Shown: positions 1 to 8,059 of the stretch, one piece after another
How positions within the stretch are numbered: the stretch's first letter is position 1
Layout of the letters: every line of letters starts with the position of its first letter
Assembly: GCA_949297765.1 (NCBI GenBank)
Contig: CASFTV010000023.1
Span: 1 to 60,847, forward strand
Reading direction: 5' to 3'
Source: an uncultured bacterium
Lineage (GTDB): Bacteria; Verrucomicrobiota; Lentisphaeria; Victivallales; UBA1829
DNA: 60,847 nt
Made by a program: the position numbers and the translations under genes
The notes under the pieces: model-generated
Seen by the model: only the letters and a program-made list of their open reading frames with translations
What the model was told of the DNA's origin: nothing
The model's database searches: none

Positions 1-104
1 CCGATCAGCTGGAAATTGATCCCGGCTTTCTGAAATGCCTGAATCATTCCCGTGGACGTCCCTCCGCCTCCGCAGAAGAGGTCTGCACAATATATTGTTT
101 TCAT
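1..104 (-). CDS. DNA (cytosine-5-)-methyltransferase, N-terminal fragment
   Basis: Only the first 34 codons are inside the window; the gene continues past position 1. The start of the protein reads MKTIYCADLFCGGGGTSTGM, which is the SAM-binding motif I (DLFCGGGG) of C5-cytosine methyltransferases. These enzymes methylate C5 of cytosine within a target site; in phages they often protect the phage genome from host restriction. The start codon overlaps the stop of the upstream 109-residue gene (ATGA), so it is the last visible member of the leftward phage operon. The catalytic Pro-Cys motif lies outside the window and cannot be checked. Confidence 0.8.
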   Translation of the reverse strand, partial: MKTIYCADLFCGGGGTSTGMIQAFQKAGINFQLI

Positions 105-430
105 CTCTTCCCCCTCGCTTTATTTTCAATTTTTTGCCACTCGGAAATTCTTTCTTCTGCAAGACGCTTTATTTCTGCGTTAAGTCCTTCCGGCTTTGGT
201 CCCAAACGTTCTAGAAGAATTTGCAGTACTTCCGCTGTTGTTTGTCCGAATTGGTACATATCAGGCGCGGCTGCGATCAGCGCGGCATTGGCCTCTTGTT
301 CACTGTCGCTTTTAGTAAATCCGGCATAAGTGTCAGCAACGAATATTGCGACTCCGCTTTTTTCCAATACTACTTTTGTTTTATCATTGAACAAAATGCT
401 CCAGGGGCCCTGCGTAAACAGTTCTTTCAT
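101..430 (-). CDS. small phage protein, function unknown
   Basis: A 109-residue protein starting MKELFTQGPWSILF. It carries the segment EQEANAALIAAAPDMYQ, a pattern common in small phage proteins of unknown function, and a charged helical C-terminus. The open frame extends upstream, but that extension is low-complexity antisense of the neighbouring gene. The chosen ATG overlaps the stop of the RusA-like gene as ATGA, the coupling pattern used along this operon. No enzymatic motif is recognised. Confidence 0.7.
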   Translation of the reverse strand: MKELFTQGPWSILFNDKTKVVLEKSGVAIFVADTYAGFTKSDSEQEANAALIAAAPDMYQFGQTTAEVLQILLERLGPKPEGLNAEIKRLAEERISEWQKIENKARGKR

Positions 431-825
431 TTTCCGATCTCCGTTATGATGAAGAGAACTCCGGGATAATCGCCATGCCAGCGTTCGATGGCTTCGAAAG
501 CAAGGATGGAATCGTCGATCCAGAAGCCGAGTTTTGTCATGATGTCTTCGACCCCTTTGAGGATATTGACGCCATCGGGTCTTGTTGTTTTCGGGACTGG
601 GAGACCATGATTCCGTTTGAGTGTTTCGCGAGTATGCGGCCAGGTCACGATCATCTGGAAAGCGACCGCTTCCTTGAATGGCTGATCGGGTACATGCTGT
701 TCGAGTATTGCCGTCCACTGCGCCATGGCCAGACGACAGGATGCCGTCGGGAGAAAGTTCTTGTTTCTCTGCTGGAACGTTGATTTCGGCGGGATTCCCG
801 CCCATTGGAATTCGATTTTTTTCAT
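427..825 (-). CDS. RusA-like Holliday junction resolvase
   Basis: A 132-residue protein in the size range of RusA (about 120), a phage-borne nuclease that cuts Holliday junctions during recombination or packaging. The segment RPDGVNILKGVEDIM followed by LGFWIDDS matches the family active-site region, in which Asp-x-Asp-Asn, a Lys and a later Asp (WLDD in E. coli RusA) are essential. Here the first Asp, the Asn, the Lys and the WIDD Asp are present, but the second Asp of the D-x-D pair reads Val. The enzyme may be altered or inactive. The protein ends in TEIGK, similar to the TEMG end of E. coli RusA. It lies between the primase-helicase and the methyltransferase, a normal phage position. Confidence 0.75.
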   Translation of the reverse strand: MKKIEFQWAGIPPKSTFQQRNKNFLPTASCRLAMAQWTAILEQHVPDQPFKEAVAFQMIVTWPHTRETLKRNHGLPVPKTTRPDGVNILKGVEDIMTKLGFWIDDSILAFEAIERWHGDYPGVLFIITEIGK

Positions 826-1055
826 GATTTTTTCTTTCTTGTTTTTTTTTGGGGGAAAGAGGGGCCTCTGCTTCCGGTAGCGGGGGGTGGAGGAGGGGCG
901 GACTTAAAACGCCCCCTCCACCCGCCACCCGGTAACGGGCAGAGTATCTTGCCATTCATATATACTTTAGTATATATGGGGGGTGCCTTTGCCTGATCGG
1001 GAGCACAACCATAAAAGGTCTTGCCGCCGCCTGCTGTTTTTACGCGTCGATCCAT
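822..1055 (-). CDS. possible small protein spanning the hairpin region
   Basis: A 77-residue frame that overlaps the end of the primase gene by 16 bases and whose stop overlaps the resolvase start in the ATGA arrangement typical of this operon. The protein is biased (runs of Pro, Gly, Lys) because it reads through the GC-rich hairpin, and no family is recognised. The coupling argues for translation, the composition argues against a folded product. Alternatively this is a noncoding spacer. Confidence 0.25.
   Translation of the reverse strand: MDRRVKTAGGGKTFYGCAPDQAKAPPIYTKVYMNGKILCPLPGGGWRGRFKSAPPPPPATGSRGPSFPQKKTRKKKS
868..943. other. GC-rich imperfect stem-loop
   Basis: A long imperfect inverted repeat. 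CTCTGC (868-873) pairs with GCAGAG (938-943), and a core of GGTGGAG..GGGGCG pairs with CGCCCC.CTCCACC around an A/T-rich loop near 901-909. On the minus strand it is not followed by a T tract (the run at 842-850 is A on that strand), so it is not a classical terminator. It lies between the primase and resolvase genes and could be an mRNA processing or stability element, or part of a replication site. Confidence 0.5.
957..978. repeat. 9-bp perfect palindrome, possible operator
   Basis: Arms CATATATAC (957-965) and GTATATATG (970-978) are perfectly inverted around TTTA. It is an A/T-rich dyad inside an otherwise G/C-rich stretch, 60 bp past the primase stop. The size and symmetry suit a repressor site or a small RNA hairpin. 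Confidence 0.45.
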
Positions 1056-3334
1056 ACGCTTTTTGCTCCTTCCGGATGTTGAAATCCAGCGTTTCCGAGT
1101 CGTTTTCTTGCGACGGATTCATCGACTCCGAGATAGTCTGCCAGACGTTTTGTCGTGACAGGTTTCCCGTCATCGAGGGCGGCGAATGCGACTCTGGTTT
1201 CCTGAATGGTTTCGGCTTTTTTCTTTGCGGCGGTCTCTTTTCCGATCCGGGCCCGTTCTTCGCGGGAGAGGGGGGCTCGGACGGGGAGTTCTCCGGTCGC
1301 GCGGGCGTCGCAGAGGAGGGTTTCGACCTCGTCCCCGGTGAGATGCAGGGGATAACGGAAAAAGGCATGGCGGTCAGGGAACGAGGGGAATTCGCGGAGG
1401 ATTCCCCCGATTCTCCATCCGGTCATGGCGCCGGCTGCGTGGAATTCGTCTGCGTTGACGCGATCGGCGTCCGGATCGAGTTCTCGAGCGCGACTGATGA
1501 GAGTTTCGAGGCGTTCCGCGTCTTCCATTTCGATTTCTTCCCGCCACCTGCAGTGGACGGTATCGAGAAGTCGCTGGAGACGGCGGACCTGGAAATGATA
1601 GCGGATCTGTTCGCGGCGCTTTTCGTCGATTTCGAGTTCGACCAGATCGATGAGTGCATCGGGGTCTCGAGCGAAGACGCCTGATCCGGACGCGCGGTCC
1701 TGCGCGCGTTTCTGTCCCTGATCGCCTTTGCTGTGGTGATGGCAGTAGATGACGGAGCATTTCAATTCGGTGCATACTTTGTCGAACTGGTTGCAGAATT
1801 TTGCCATTTGGTCGGCGGAGTTTTCGTCGCCGGTGATGACTTTGTAGATCGGGTCGAGGATGACGGCGGCATATCCTCGTTTTATTGCTCGGCGGATGAG
1901 TCGGGGTGCGAGTTCGTCCATGGGCAGCGCGTTTCCGCGGAGGTTCCATACGTCGATGTTTTCGATGGCAGGCGGATTGATTTTCTTTGCCTTGTAAATA
2001 TCGCGGATACGGTGGAGACAGCTTGCGCGGTCGAGTTCCAGGTTGACATAGAGGACGCGTCCTTGCCTGCACTTCCACCCGATCCATTCTTTTCCCTCGG
2101 CGATGGCGACGGCGAGTTCGAGCAGCAGGAACGATTTTCCTGCTTTCGATGGTCCGGAGACGAGCATTTTGTGTCCTTTCCGGAGGATTCCTTCGATGAG
2201 GCAGTCTGCGAGCGGCGGCAGATTTCCCCAGACATCGCCGAGACATTCGACGTCGGGCAGCTCATCGTTGAGGGCGGCGATCCAGTCGGCCCATTCGTTC
2301 CACGAGGCCTTTCCGAGGTTGGTTGCCACGAGTCTCTGGCGGACGCCTTCCCGGTCGGCGCCTGGCAGACGGGAGAGACGCGAAGGGTTCCGGTTTTTCC
2401 GGTCGATTGAGAGACCGTTCTTTCTGCAGATTTCGTAGAGGAAATCGACTCGTTTCTGATATTCGCGGTAATCGCCCGCCTCGATCCGGACGATTGCGTG
2501 GAGACTCTTTCCTCCGGAATGGACGAGCGCGGCGATGGGCAGTTCGAGTTTCCGGCAGATGGTGTACTGTTCGTTGACGGGGATTTCGTCGGATTCTACC
2601 AGAGCGAAGCGGAAATCGGTGACATTGGCATCGGCGACTCCTTTTCCGTCGAGGGGATTGAATCGGATCCACGCGCCGCATTCAGGTTCCCAGTCGCCGA
2701 TGACTCCTCCGAGATCGGTTCCGCAGTGAGCAAGCTGCCGGAGCAGTTCGCCCGCGGTGACGGAATAGATTCCCTTTCCGCCGGGGAGCCATTTTCTTTT
2801 TCCGCTTGCGTCCGGTTCGCTCTGGAACGCGGTGGCGACGTATCCGACATATTCATCGTTCTGGAAGAGGGTCCGGATGTATTCGGACAGTTCCTGCGGT
2901 CCTGATTTTCCGGAGTCGGGCGGCAGCGGTTCGATTTCGAGCCACTCTTTCCGGACGATCTGTTGATCTGCGTTTCCGCGGCTGGACCTGTTTTCCCGGA
3001 ATCCGGGGAGCGTGATTGGTTCCTCCATAGGAATGGGCTGATTGAGAAAGTCGTCTCCCTGTGGGCATACGGCGGGCGGAGTTCCTCCGCGGTCGCGGCA
3101 GAGTTTCACGAGGGTTCCGGCGGTGACAGGGGAAGCGCCCTTGTCGAGTCCGTCCCATCGCCTGGAACAGTCGTCTTTTCGGTATCGCGGATCGCGGCGG
3201 CTCCATGTATCCCACATTTCGAGAGATCCGCCTTCGTGTTTGATGGCGGCGCCGGCCTGGAGCCACTCGTTGTAATCGAGCGAAGCCGGATCGATCTGTC
3301 GGAGACATTCGGCGATGAAATCAAGATTCTCCAT
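1040..3334 (-). CDS. phage primase-helicase (PriCT-2, AEP-like and RecA-like ATPase domains)
   Basis: A 764-residue multidomain replication protein. Residues 10-80 (DYNEWLQAGAAIKHEG, AGTLVKLCRDRG) match the PriCT-2 domain of phage primases. Residues about 195-335 resemble an archaeo-eukaryotic primase domain: LVESDE near 246, SGGKSLHAIVRI near 273 and SRLSRLPG near 319. A RecA-like helicase domain follows with Walker A GPSKAGKS (394-401), Walker B VILDP and a CHHHSKG segment, as in RepA/AAA_25 proteins. The C-terminus looks like a winged helix (KRLADYLGVDESVARKRL). The start is supported by AGGAGG just upstream. It would prime and unwind the element's DNA. It overlaps the 67-residue upstream gene by 14 bases. 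Confidence 0.85.
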   Translation of the reverse strand: MENLDFIAECLRQIDPASLDYNEWLQAGAAIKHEGGSLEMWDTWSRRDPRYRKDDCSRRWDGLDKGASPVTAGTLVKLCRDRGGTPPAVCPQGDDFLNQPIPMEEPITLPGFRENRSSRGNADQQIVRKEWLEIEPLPPDSGKSGPQELSEYIRTLFQNDEYVGYVATAFQSEPDASGKRKWLPGGKGIYSVTAGELLRQLAHCGTDLGGVIGDWEPECGAWIRFNPLDGKGVADANVTDFRFALVESDEIPVNEQYTICRKLELPIAALVHSGGKSLHAIVRIEAGDYREYQKRVDFLYEICRKNGLSIDRKNRNPSRLSRLPGADREGVRQRLVATNLGKASWNEWADWIAALNDELPDVECLGDVWGNLPPLADCLIEGILRKGHKMLVSGPSKAGKSFLLLELAVAIAEGKEWIGWKCRQGRVLYVNLELDRASCLHRIRDIYKAKKINPPAIENIDVWNLRGNALPMDELAPRLIRRAIKRGYAAVILDPIYKVITGDENSADQMAKFCNQFDKVCTELKCSVIYCHHHSKGDQGQKRAQDRASGSGVFARDPDALIDLVELEIDEKRREQIRYHFQVRRLQRLLDTVHCRWREEIEMEDAERLETLISRARELDPDADRVNADEFHAAGAMTGWRIGGILREFPSFPDRHAFFRYPLHLTGDEVETLLCDARATGELPVRAPLSREERARIGKETAAKKKAETIQETRVAFAALDDGKPVTTKRLADYLGVDESVARKRLGNAGFQHPEGAKSVWIDA

Positions 3335-3524
3335 TTGGCGCCTCCTGTTCCGGGAAGAGACCGAGTCCGGGTCCGTGTTCGAGTTCTTCGAGGTAGCGGT
3401 CGATCTTCTCTTCGGCGGCTCTTGCCTGTTTGAGAATTTCGTAATCGCGCGTATGGAAATAGCGTTTCTGGAGATCGCGCATTGTTTTTACGTTCTGTTC
3501 AAAATCGGACATTTTCAACCTCAT
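3321..3524 (-). CDS. small phage protein, function unknown
   Basis: A 67-residue, highly charged, probably helical protein (MRDLQKRYFHTRDYEIL, then a Glu/Arg-rich helix). The first ATG overlaps the helicase stop as ATGA, favouring it over the internal Met at residue 5; the 3' end overlaps the primase start by 14 bases. Tight coupling between helicase and primase suggests an accessory replication role, but this is inference. No family name is certain. Confidence 0.6.
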   Translation of the reverse strand: MRLKMSDFEQNVKTMRDLQKRYFHTRDYEILKQARAAEEKIDRYLEELEHGPGLGLFPEQEAPNGES

Positions 3525-5140
3525 GCGGTTTTTTGTTTTCCGGTATCCGGCTGGAACGATTCCGGATCGATTCCGCGGGGGACGTTCCAGGAGTTTGCGA
3601 CGAGGCGGGAGATCATTTTATTTGCCTCGGCGAACTCCCAGGTTCCGACGTTGCGGAAATGGAATCGTTCGAGACAGCGGATCTGTTTTGGAGTTGCGAG
3701 ACCTTCCATTCTTCTTTTCTGAATTGTTTCGATGAGCCGAGCGGCGTGTCCGGCGCACTTGACCGAATCGGGGAAGATGCCGTCTTTTTCGAGCCTGGCG
3801 AGCTGCGCTGCGGAAGGCGGGGCCTGTTCGCGGAGATTGAACGGATCGGGTTCGTATTCCGCGACCTTTCCGCCGGGAGAGATCGACATTTCAAATTGAA
3901 GCGGATCGACGAGGCTTCGTTTCCGGAGTCTCTGTTTTTCGAGTTCTTTCGCGAGTGCTTTTTCGCGTTCCTGAACGGCGGAGGATTCCGCGTCCTGTTC
4001 GAGTTCGAGGAGATCGCCGCCGGAGTTATCGAGCGTTTTTTCGGCGAGGATTTCGGCGACTCTCCGGGAGATGTCTTCGTTCTGACAGATCAGATGCGCG
4101 GGCCGGCAGAGGTCATGTTTTTCGGTCTGCCAGAGGAAATCGAGGAGCAGGAGTTCCTTTTTCCCGGGGGCGAGCCGTGTTCCGCGTCCGACGATCTGGG
4201 CGTAAAGCGCGCGGACCTTTGTCGGACGAAGGCAGACGATGCAGTCCACGGCCGGTTCGTCCCATCCTTCGGTGAGGAGCATGGAGTTGCAGAGCACCTG
4301 ATACTTTCCTGCATGGAAGTCGGCGAGGATTTCGGCGCGGTCTCTGGATTCGCCGTTGACTTCTGCCGCGGTCAGTCCTGCCGCATTGAGCAGAGCGCAC
4401 ATTTTCTGGCTGGTAGCCACCAGCGGCAGAAAGACGACGGTTTTCCGGTTTCTGCAATGTTCCGTCATGAGATGGGCGATCTGTTCGAGATAGGGGTCGA
4501 GGGCGGATCCGAGCGCGGCGGCCTGAAAATCGCCGCTCTGGATCTTGACACCGGCGAGGTCGATGGACAGTGGCAGCGTGAGCGCCCGGATCGGGGAGAG
4601 ATATCCTTCTCGGATTGCGCGGACGAGGGTGTATTCATAGGCGATGGTCTCGAAGAGTTCTCCAAGATTTCGCCGGTCGCCGCGGTCGGCGGTTGCGGTT
4701 ACGCCGAGGATTTTTGCGTCCGGGAAGTGATCGAGCACGCGCCGGTAGGATGGCGAGACGGCGTGATGCGCCTCGTCCACGATGATGGTGTCGAAGTGAT
4801 TGTGTGCGAAACGTTCAAGTCTCTTCGCATTTTGCAGCGTCTGTACGCTCCCGACGGTGACGTTGAACCAGGAACCCTCGCTGGAGGAGTCCGCTTTTTC
4901 GAGAGCGGTCAGGAGTCCGGTGGAGGCACGGAGTTTGTCGGCGGCCTGCTTGAGGAGCTCTTCTCGATGGGCGAGGATGAGGACATTTCCGCCCTGCCGG
5001 ACTCTTTCCTCGATCACTTTGGAAAAGACGATGGTTTTTCCGCAGCCGGTCGGGAGGATCAGGAGTGTTTTGTCAATCCCCTCCCGCCACTGGGAGAGGA
5101 TTGCGTTTCGCGCTTCGTTCTGATAGGGTCGAAGTTCCAT
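3521..5140 (-). CDS. superfamily II DEAD/DEAH-box helicase
   Basis: A 539-residue helicase of the UvrB/Res-III type. It starts MELRPYQNEARNAIL (Q-tip region), then Walker A PTGCGKT near residue 32, motif II DEAHH, motif III VTATADR and motif VI QIVGRGTRLAPGKKE. The C-terminal 150 residues are phage-specific. Earlier in-frame codons were rejected because they are Arg-rich antisense of the downstream gene. It would unwind duplex DNA or RNA at the cost of ATP, probably in replication initiation or recombination. It is followed by ATGA coupling to the 67-residue gene. Confidence 0.88.
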   Translation of the reverse strand: MELRPYQNEARNAILSQWREGIDKTLLILPTGCGKTIVFSKVIEERVRQGGNVLILAHREELLKQAADKLRASTGLLTALEKADSSSEGSWFNVTVGSVQTLQNAKRLERFAHNHFDTIIVDEAHHAVSPSYRRVLDHFPDAKILGVTATADRGDRRNLGELFETIAYEYTLVRAIREGYLSPIRALTLPLSIDLAGVKIQSGDFQAAALGSALDPYLEQIAHLMTEHCRNRKTVVFLPLVATSQKMCALLNAAGLTAAEVNGESRDRAEILADFHAGKYQVLCNSMLLTEGWDEPAVDCIVCLRPTKVRALYAQIVGRGTRLAPGKKELLLLDFLWQTEKHDLCRPAHLICQNEDISRRVAEILAEKTLDNSGGDLLELEQDAESSAVQEREKALAKELEKQRLRKRSLVDPLQFEMSISPGGKVAEYEPDPFNLREQAPPSAAQLARLEKDGIFPDSVKCAGHAARLIETIQKRRMEGLATPKQIRCLERFHFRNVGTWEFAEANKMISRLVANSWNVPRGIDPESFQPDTGKQKTA

Positions 5141-5157
5141 TGACGGTCTCCGCAGGA

Positions 5158-5619
5158 TCAGAACGGGATATCGCCGCTGCTCTCTTCGTGAGGAGCGGGC
5201 GGGAGATATTTGAATGCGTTCTGTTTTTCGCTGGTTCCGTCGGATTTTTTCCAGTCGCGGATGGTGACTTTGACCCGGCCTTCTGCGCCGACAAACTTGT
5301 CCCATGCGATTCTGCAGCTTCTGGAATCCGGCGGGGTATGGCCGATGGATTTTGCGAGGTCGGAGAATTTCCACGCCCACTTCATATACATGCGGATGTT
5401 GTCGAATGCGTTTCCTGCGTATGTCCCGTCGGGATGTTCCAGTTTGAGCTGGAATCTGATATTGGTGTGGTTCGGCATTTTTTCAGTTTTTTCGACCTGT
5501 TCGCGTTTCATGGAGACGATCCGGAAGAGGTATTCGCCTTCCGGGATGATCTGATTTTCGTTTTCGACTTCGATTTCTCCGTCCATTGGGATTGCGGCGT
5601 ATTCATCGTACTGGCTCAT
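5158..5619 (-). CDS. DUF669-like / putative single-strand DNA-binding phage protein
   Basis: A 153-residue protein whose body (EGEYLFRIVSMKREQVEKTE, then NIRFQLKLEHPDG) resembles DUF669 proteins that sit beside Sak4-type ATPases in phages. The extreme C-terminus is SGDIPF, very like the acidic tip of single-strand DNA-binding proteins that recruits other replication proteins. Function as an SSB is inference from the tip and from the neighbours: a Sak4-like ATPase upstream and a helicase downstream. Confidence 0.65.
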   Translation of the reverse strand: MSQYDEYAAIPMDGEIEVENENQIIPEGEYLFRIVSMKREQVEKTEKMPNHTNIRFQLKLEHPDGTYAGNAFDNIRMYMKWAWKFSDLAKSIGHTPPDSRSCRIAWDKFVGAEGRVKVTIRDWKKSDGTSEKQNAFKYLPPAPHEESSGDIPF

Positions 5620-5622
5620 GAT

Positions 5623-6726
5623 TTACTTTCCTCTGTGAAGATTGACGTTATGGGTGATCGCCTTCCATCCGGCGATGATTCGTTTGAGAGTGCTGCAGTT
5701 GTAGTTTGTGATGGGGGTGTCCTTCGGGACGGCACCGATCTTTTCGATCTCGAAAGCGAGTTCCGCGCGGGAGATTCCGGAGGTAGCGAGGAGCTCTTCG
5801 ACCTGGCGGAGAAGTTCCTCCTGTTCGGGATTCTTCGTTTCCGGAGCGCGACGTTCCGCATCCTCTTCCGTTTTCTGTTCCGTTACGGTCGGCGGTTCCG
5901 GAGTTTTTGGTACGGCATCCGTTTCCGGTTCGGTCTTTGATTCCGGAGTTTTTGGTACGGCATCCGGTTCGGGTTCGGGCTTCATTTCCGGAGTTTTCGG
6001 TTCGGGATCGGGATTTCGCTGGAAGATTCCGGCGATCTGCCGGAACTCGAACGGCATTTTTTCGGGGAGATCGTATCGGTTTTTTGCATCCCAGCAGGGA
6101 TGGAAGCGGGAGAACATGACGCGCTTGTCGCCGCCACGAACCTTGACTTTTCCCTCTTCTTCGATGGTGAAGGTGTCGTATTTCACGAACAACGTGAGGT
6201 CGGACCATTTTTTCAGCACATCGGCGCTTTTGTCGGACATGGTGAGGGTGTATCGGTCGTGCCCGGTGTCGTCGGCCGGCTCATAGCGTTTGATTCTGGA
6301 GTGGGCGACGAAGAGGATGTTCATATTCTGGCGGAGCCGGAGCAGATCGAGGCGGTCGAGCAGGGTTGACCAGTCTTCTGCGAGTTTGTTCCACCCCTTT
6401 CCGTATCCCTTTTCGTATTTTTCGATGGAGTTGATGTTTGCCTCGGTGCAGATGTGTTTGATCATCATAGTTTCGAGCCAGTCGGCGGAGTCGATGACGA
6501 GGGTCCGGAACCCCTGCGCGTCGGCGCAGAGCTGACGGATGCACTCTTTGAATTCGGCATAGGTTCCCGGCGTGACGCGGGCAACATCCATCTGGAACGA
6601 TCCGCGTTCGACGTCGAGGAAGAGGGGCTCGGGCCAGCGGGCTGCGAAGGTGGTCTTTCCGATTCCTTCGACTCCGTAAACGATTCCTTTGACCGGCAGA
6701 ATTTTTTTTCCACGGGAGATTTCCAT
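5623..6726 (-). CDS. Sak4-like phage nucleotide-binding recombinase ATPase
   Basis: A 367-residue P-loop ATPase. The start MEISRGKKILPVKGIVYG leads to Walker A GVEGIGKTT near residues 17-25, then FLDVERGS, VIDSADWLE (Walker B) and FVAHSRIKRYE, the layout of AAA_24 / Sak4 phage proteins that assist single-strand annealing or RecA-like recombination. The last third is a Pro/Glu/Lys linker made from a 45-bp tandem repeat (see 5896-6000), followed by a helical tail. Upstream in-frame codons were rejected as antisense of the next gene. One base separates it from the SMC-like ATPase gene. Confidence 0.8.
   Translation of the reverse strand: MEISRGKKILPVKGIVYGVEGIGKTTFAARWPEPLFLDVERGSFQMDVARVTPGTYAEFKECIRQLCADAQGFRTLVIDSADWLETMMIKHICTEANINSIEKYEKGYGKGWNKLAEDWSTLLDRLDLLRLRQNMNILFVAHSRIKRYEPADDTGHDRYTLTMSDKSADVLKKWSDLTLFVKYDTFTIEEEGKVKVRGGDKRVMFSRFHPCWDAKNRYDLPEKMPFEFRQIAGIFQRNPDPEPKTPEMKPEPEPDAVPKTPESKTEPETDAVPKTPEPPTVTEQKTEEDAERRAPETKNPEQEELLRQVEELLATSGISRAELAFEIEKIGAVPKDTPITNYNCSTLKRIIAGWKAITHNVNLHRGK
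5896..6000. repeat. 45-bp tandem repeat within the Sak4-like gene
   Basis: Two 45-bp units (5896-5940 and 5941-5985) and a partial third from 5986, each starting TTCCGGAGTTTTTGGTACGG on the + strand. It encodes repeats built around DAVPKTPE. The period is a multiple of three, so copy-number change would only alter linker length. Confidence 0.85.
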
Positions 6727-6727
6727 A

Positions 6728-8059
6728 TTACCACTCCATTTCCTGATTGCTGTTATCGTTTGTTTCCTCCGGGATCGGGTCATTGGGATTCGGGAGTCGC
6801 GTTGGCGGGACGCCTTCTTCGACCGCGACGCCGTCTTCGATGACGATGGAACAGTCCTCGGTTCCGACTTTTGTGCAGATGGCCTGCAGATTTTCGTTTC
6901 TGAGCCATTCGTCGAATGCTTCGAGCTGATCGTGGTCAAAAGCTTCGAGTCCGTCGAGGAGGAGGAATCCGCACTCGGGCTTGAGTTTCCGGACGATTGC
7001 CGCGGCGACCCGGTACTGTTCCATGGTGCTCATGCAGTCCCAAGGCTGATTCCGGTAGAGGAGGACCGGGAATCCCTTTTCGTTTTTTCCGATGGCGAGA
7101 TCCGGGAGAGGCATGGGCGCGTTTCGGAGGAGATCGCGGCGTTCTTTGCGGATGGCCTCGAGAGCATCGGTAAGAGGCTGGAGTTTTCGTTCATACTCTT
7201 CGGCGTCGGCGATGGCATTTGCCTTGTCGAGGTTAGCGCGGACTTTTGCATTGATCTTTTCGATGGATGCGATTTTTGCTTCGAGTTCGGCGGTGGATTC
7301 GTTTGGGGAAATGGGATCTGCGTCGATGCGTTCAAGCTCACGTTTTGCCTGTTCGACTCGGTTTCGAGCGCCGGCGAGAGAGGTTTCGAGGCGTTCGATT
7401 TCGCGGATTGCCTCGTCGCGGTAACGGACCCAGGAAGCGCGGGTTTCGCGTTTTTCCTCTCGTTTTGCGTTGCGTGCAAGGATTGCCTGGGATTCGGCGA
7501 TGAGATCGGCTGCGGAGAGGGGCGTTTCCGGAACGTCTGGGAACTCGTTGAGTTCGGCTGCGAATTTTTTCTTCTGATCGACGATGACGCCGAAGTCGTG
7601 ACGTTTGTCATACGCCTGTTTTTCGCGAAGGTCGAGGGCTTCGAGCTGATCGCCGATTCCGAGGGTTTTCAGGAGGACTTCAGCTTTTTCAGAATCTTTC
7701 ATTGCGAGGAATTTCGGGAGATTGAGAGCGAGTTCCTCAATGAAGCTGTCGAGGAGAGCCTGTCCGCGTTTTCGTCCGGTAGCGTCCGTGACTTTGAGGG
7801 AAGCGTTTTTTCCTTTTCGTTCGACGACGAGTCCGCCGGAGAGTTCGATTCTGATTCGTGCGGGCGAGATCCCATCTTCTCTCTGCAGATTGCCGGGTCT
7901 GTATCGTTCGCCGCCGAGAGCATAGATGATTCCGTCAAGGACGGATGTTTTTCCTGCGGCGTTTTTTCCTCCGATAACAGTGAGACCGTTTTCGGCAGGC
8001 GCCATCCGGACGAGGGCGACCCGTTTGACGTTTTCGAGTTCAAAGCGAATAATTTTCAT
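6728..8059 (-). CDS. RecF/SMC-type AAA ATPase (Rad50-like) of phage
   Basis: A 443-residue protein with an SMC-like ABC ATPase split by a coiled coil. The start MKIIRFELENVKRV leads into Walker A GGKNAAGKTS near residue 30; residues about 165-310 are a heptad-rich coiled coil; the C-terminal lobe holds the Walker B-like segment GFLLLDGLEAFD. Proteins of this type (AAA_23) accompany phage recombination genes and are thought to process DNA ends together with a nuclease. No nuclease partner is visible here. The ATG overlaps the next gene upstream as ATGA. Confidence 0.8.
   Translation of the reverse strand: MKIIRFELENVKRVALVRMAPAENGLTVIGGKNAAGKTSVLDGIIYALGGERYRPGNLQREDGISPARIRIELSGGLVVERKGKNASLKVTDATGRKRGQALLDSFIEELALNLPKFLAMKDSEKAEVLLKTLGIGDQLEALDLREKQAYDKRHDFGVIVDQKKKFAAELNEFPDVPETPLSAADLIAESQAILARNAKREEKRETRASWVRYRDEAIREIERLETSLAGARNRVEQAKRELERIDADPISPNESTAELEAKIASIEKINAKVRANLDKANAIADAEEYERKLQPLTDALEAIRKERRDLLRNAPMPLPDLAIGKNEKGFPVLLYRNQPWDCMSTMEQYRVAAAIVRKLKPECGFLLLDGLEAFDHDQLEAFDEWLRNENLQAICTKVGTEDCSIVIEDGVAVEEGVPPTRLPNPNDPIPEETNDNSNQEMEW

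Noticed and set aside
868-943. Rho-independent terminator call for the GC hairpin in the phage operon.
   Set aside because: No T tract follows on the transcribed (minus) strand; the run at 842-850 is A on that strand.
5896-6000. CRISPR-like repeat array.
   Set aside because: The units are directly adjacent without spacers and lie in frame inside a coding region; it is a coding tandem repeat.
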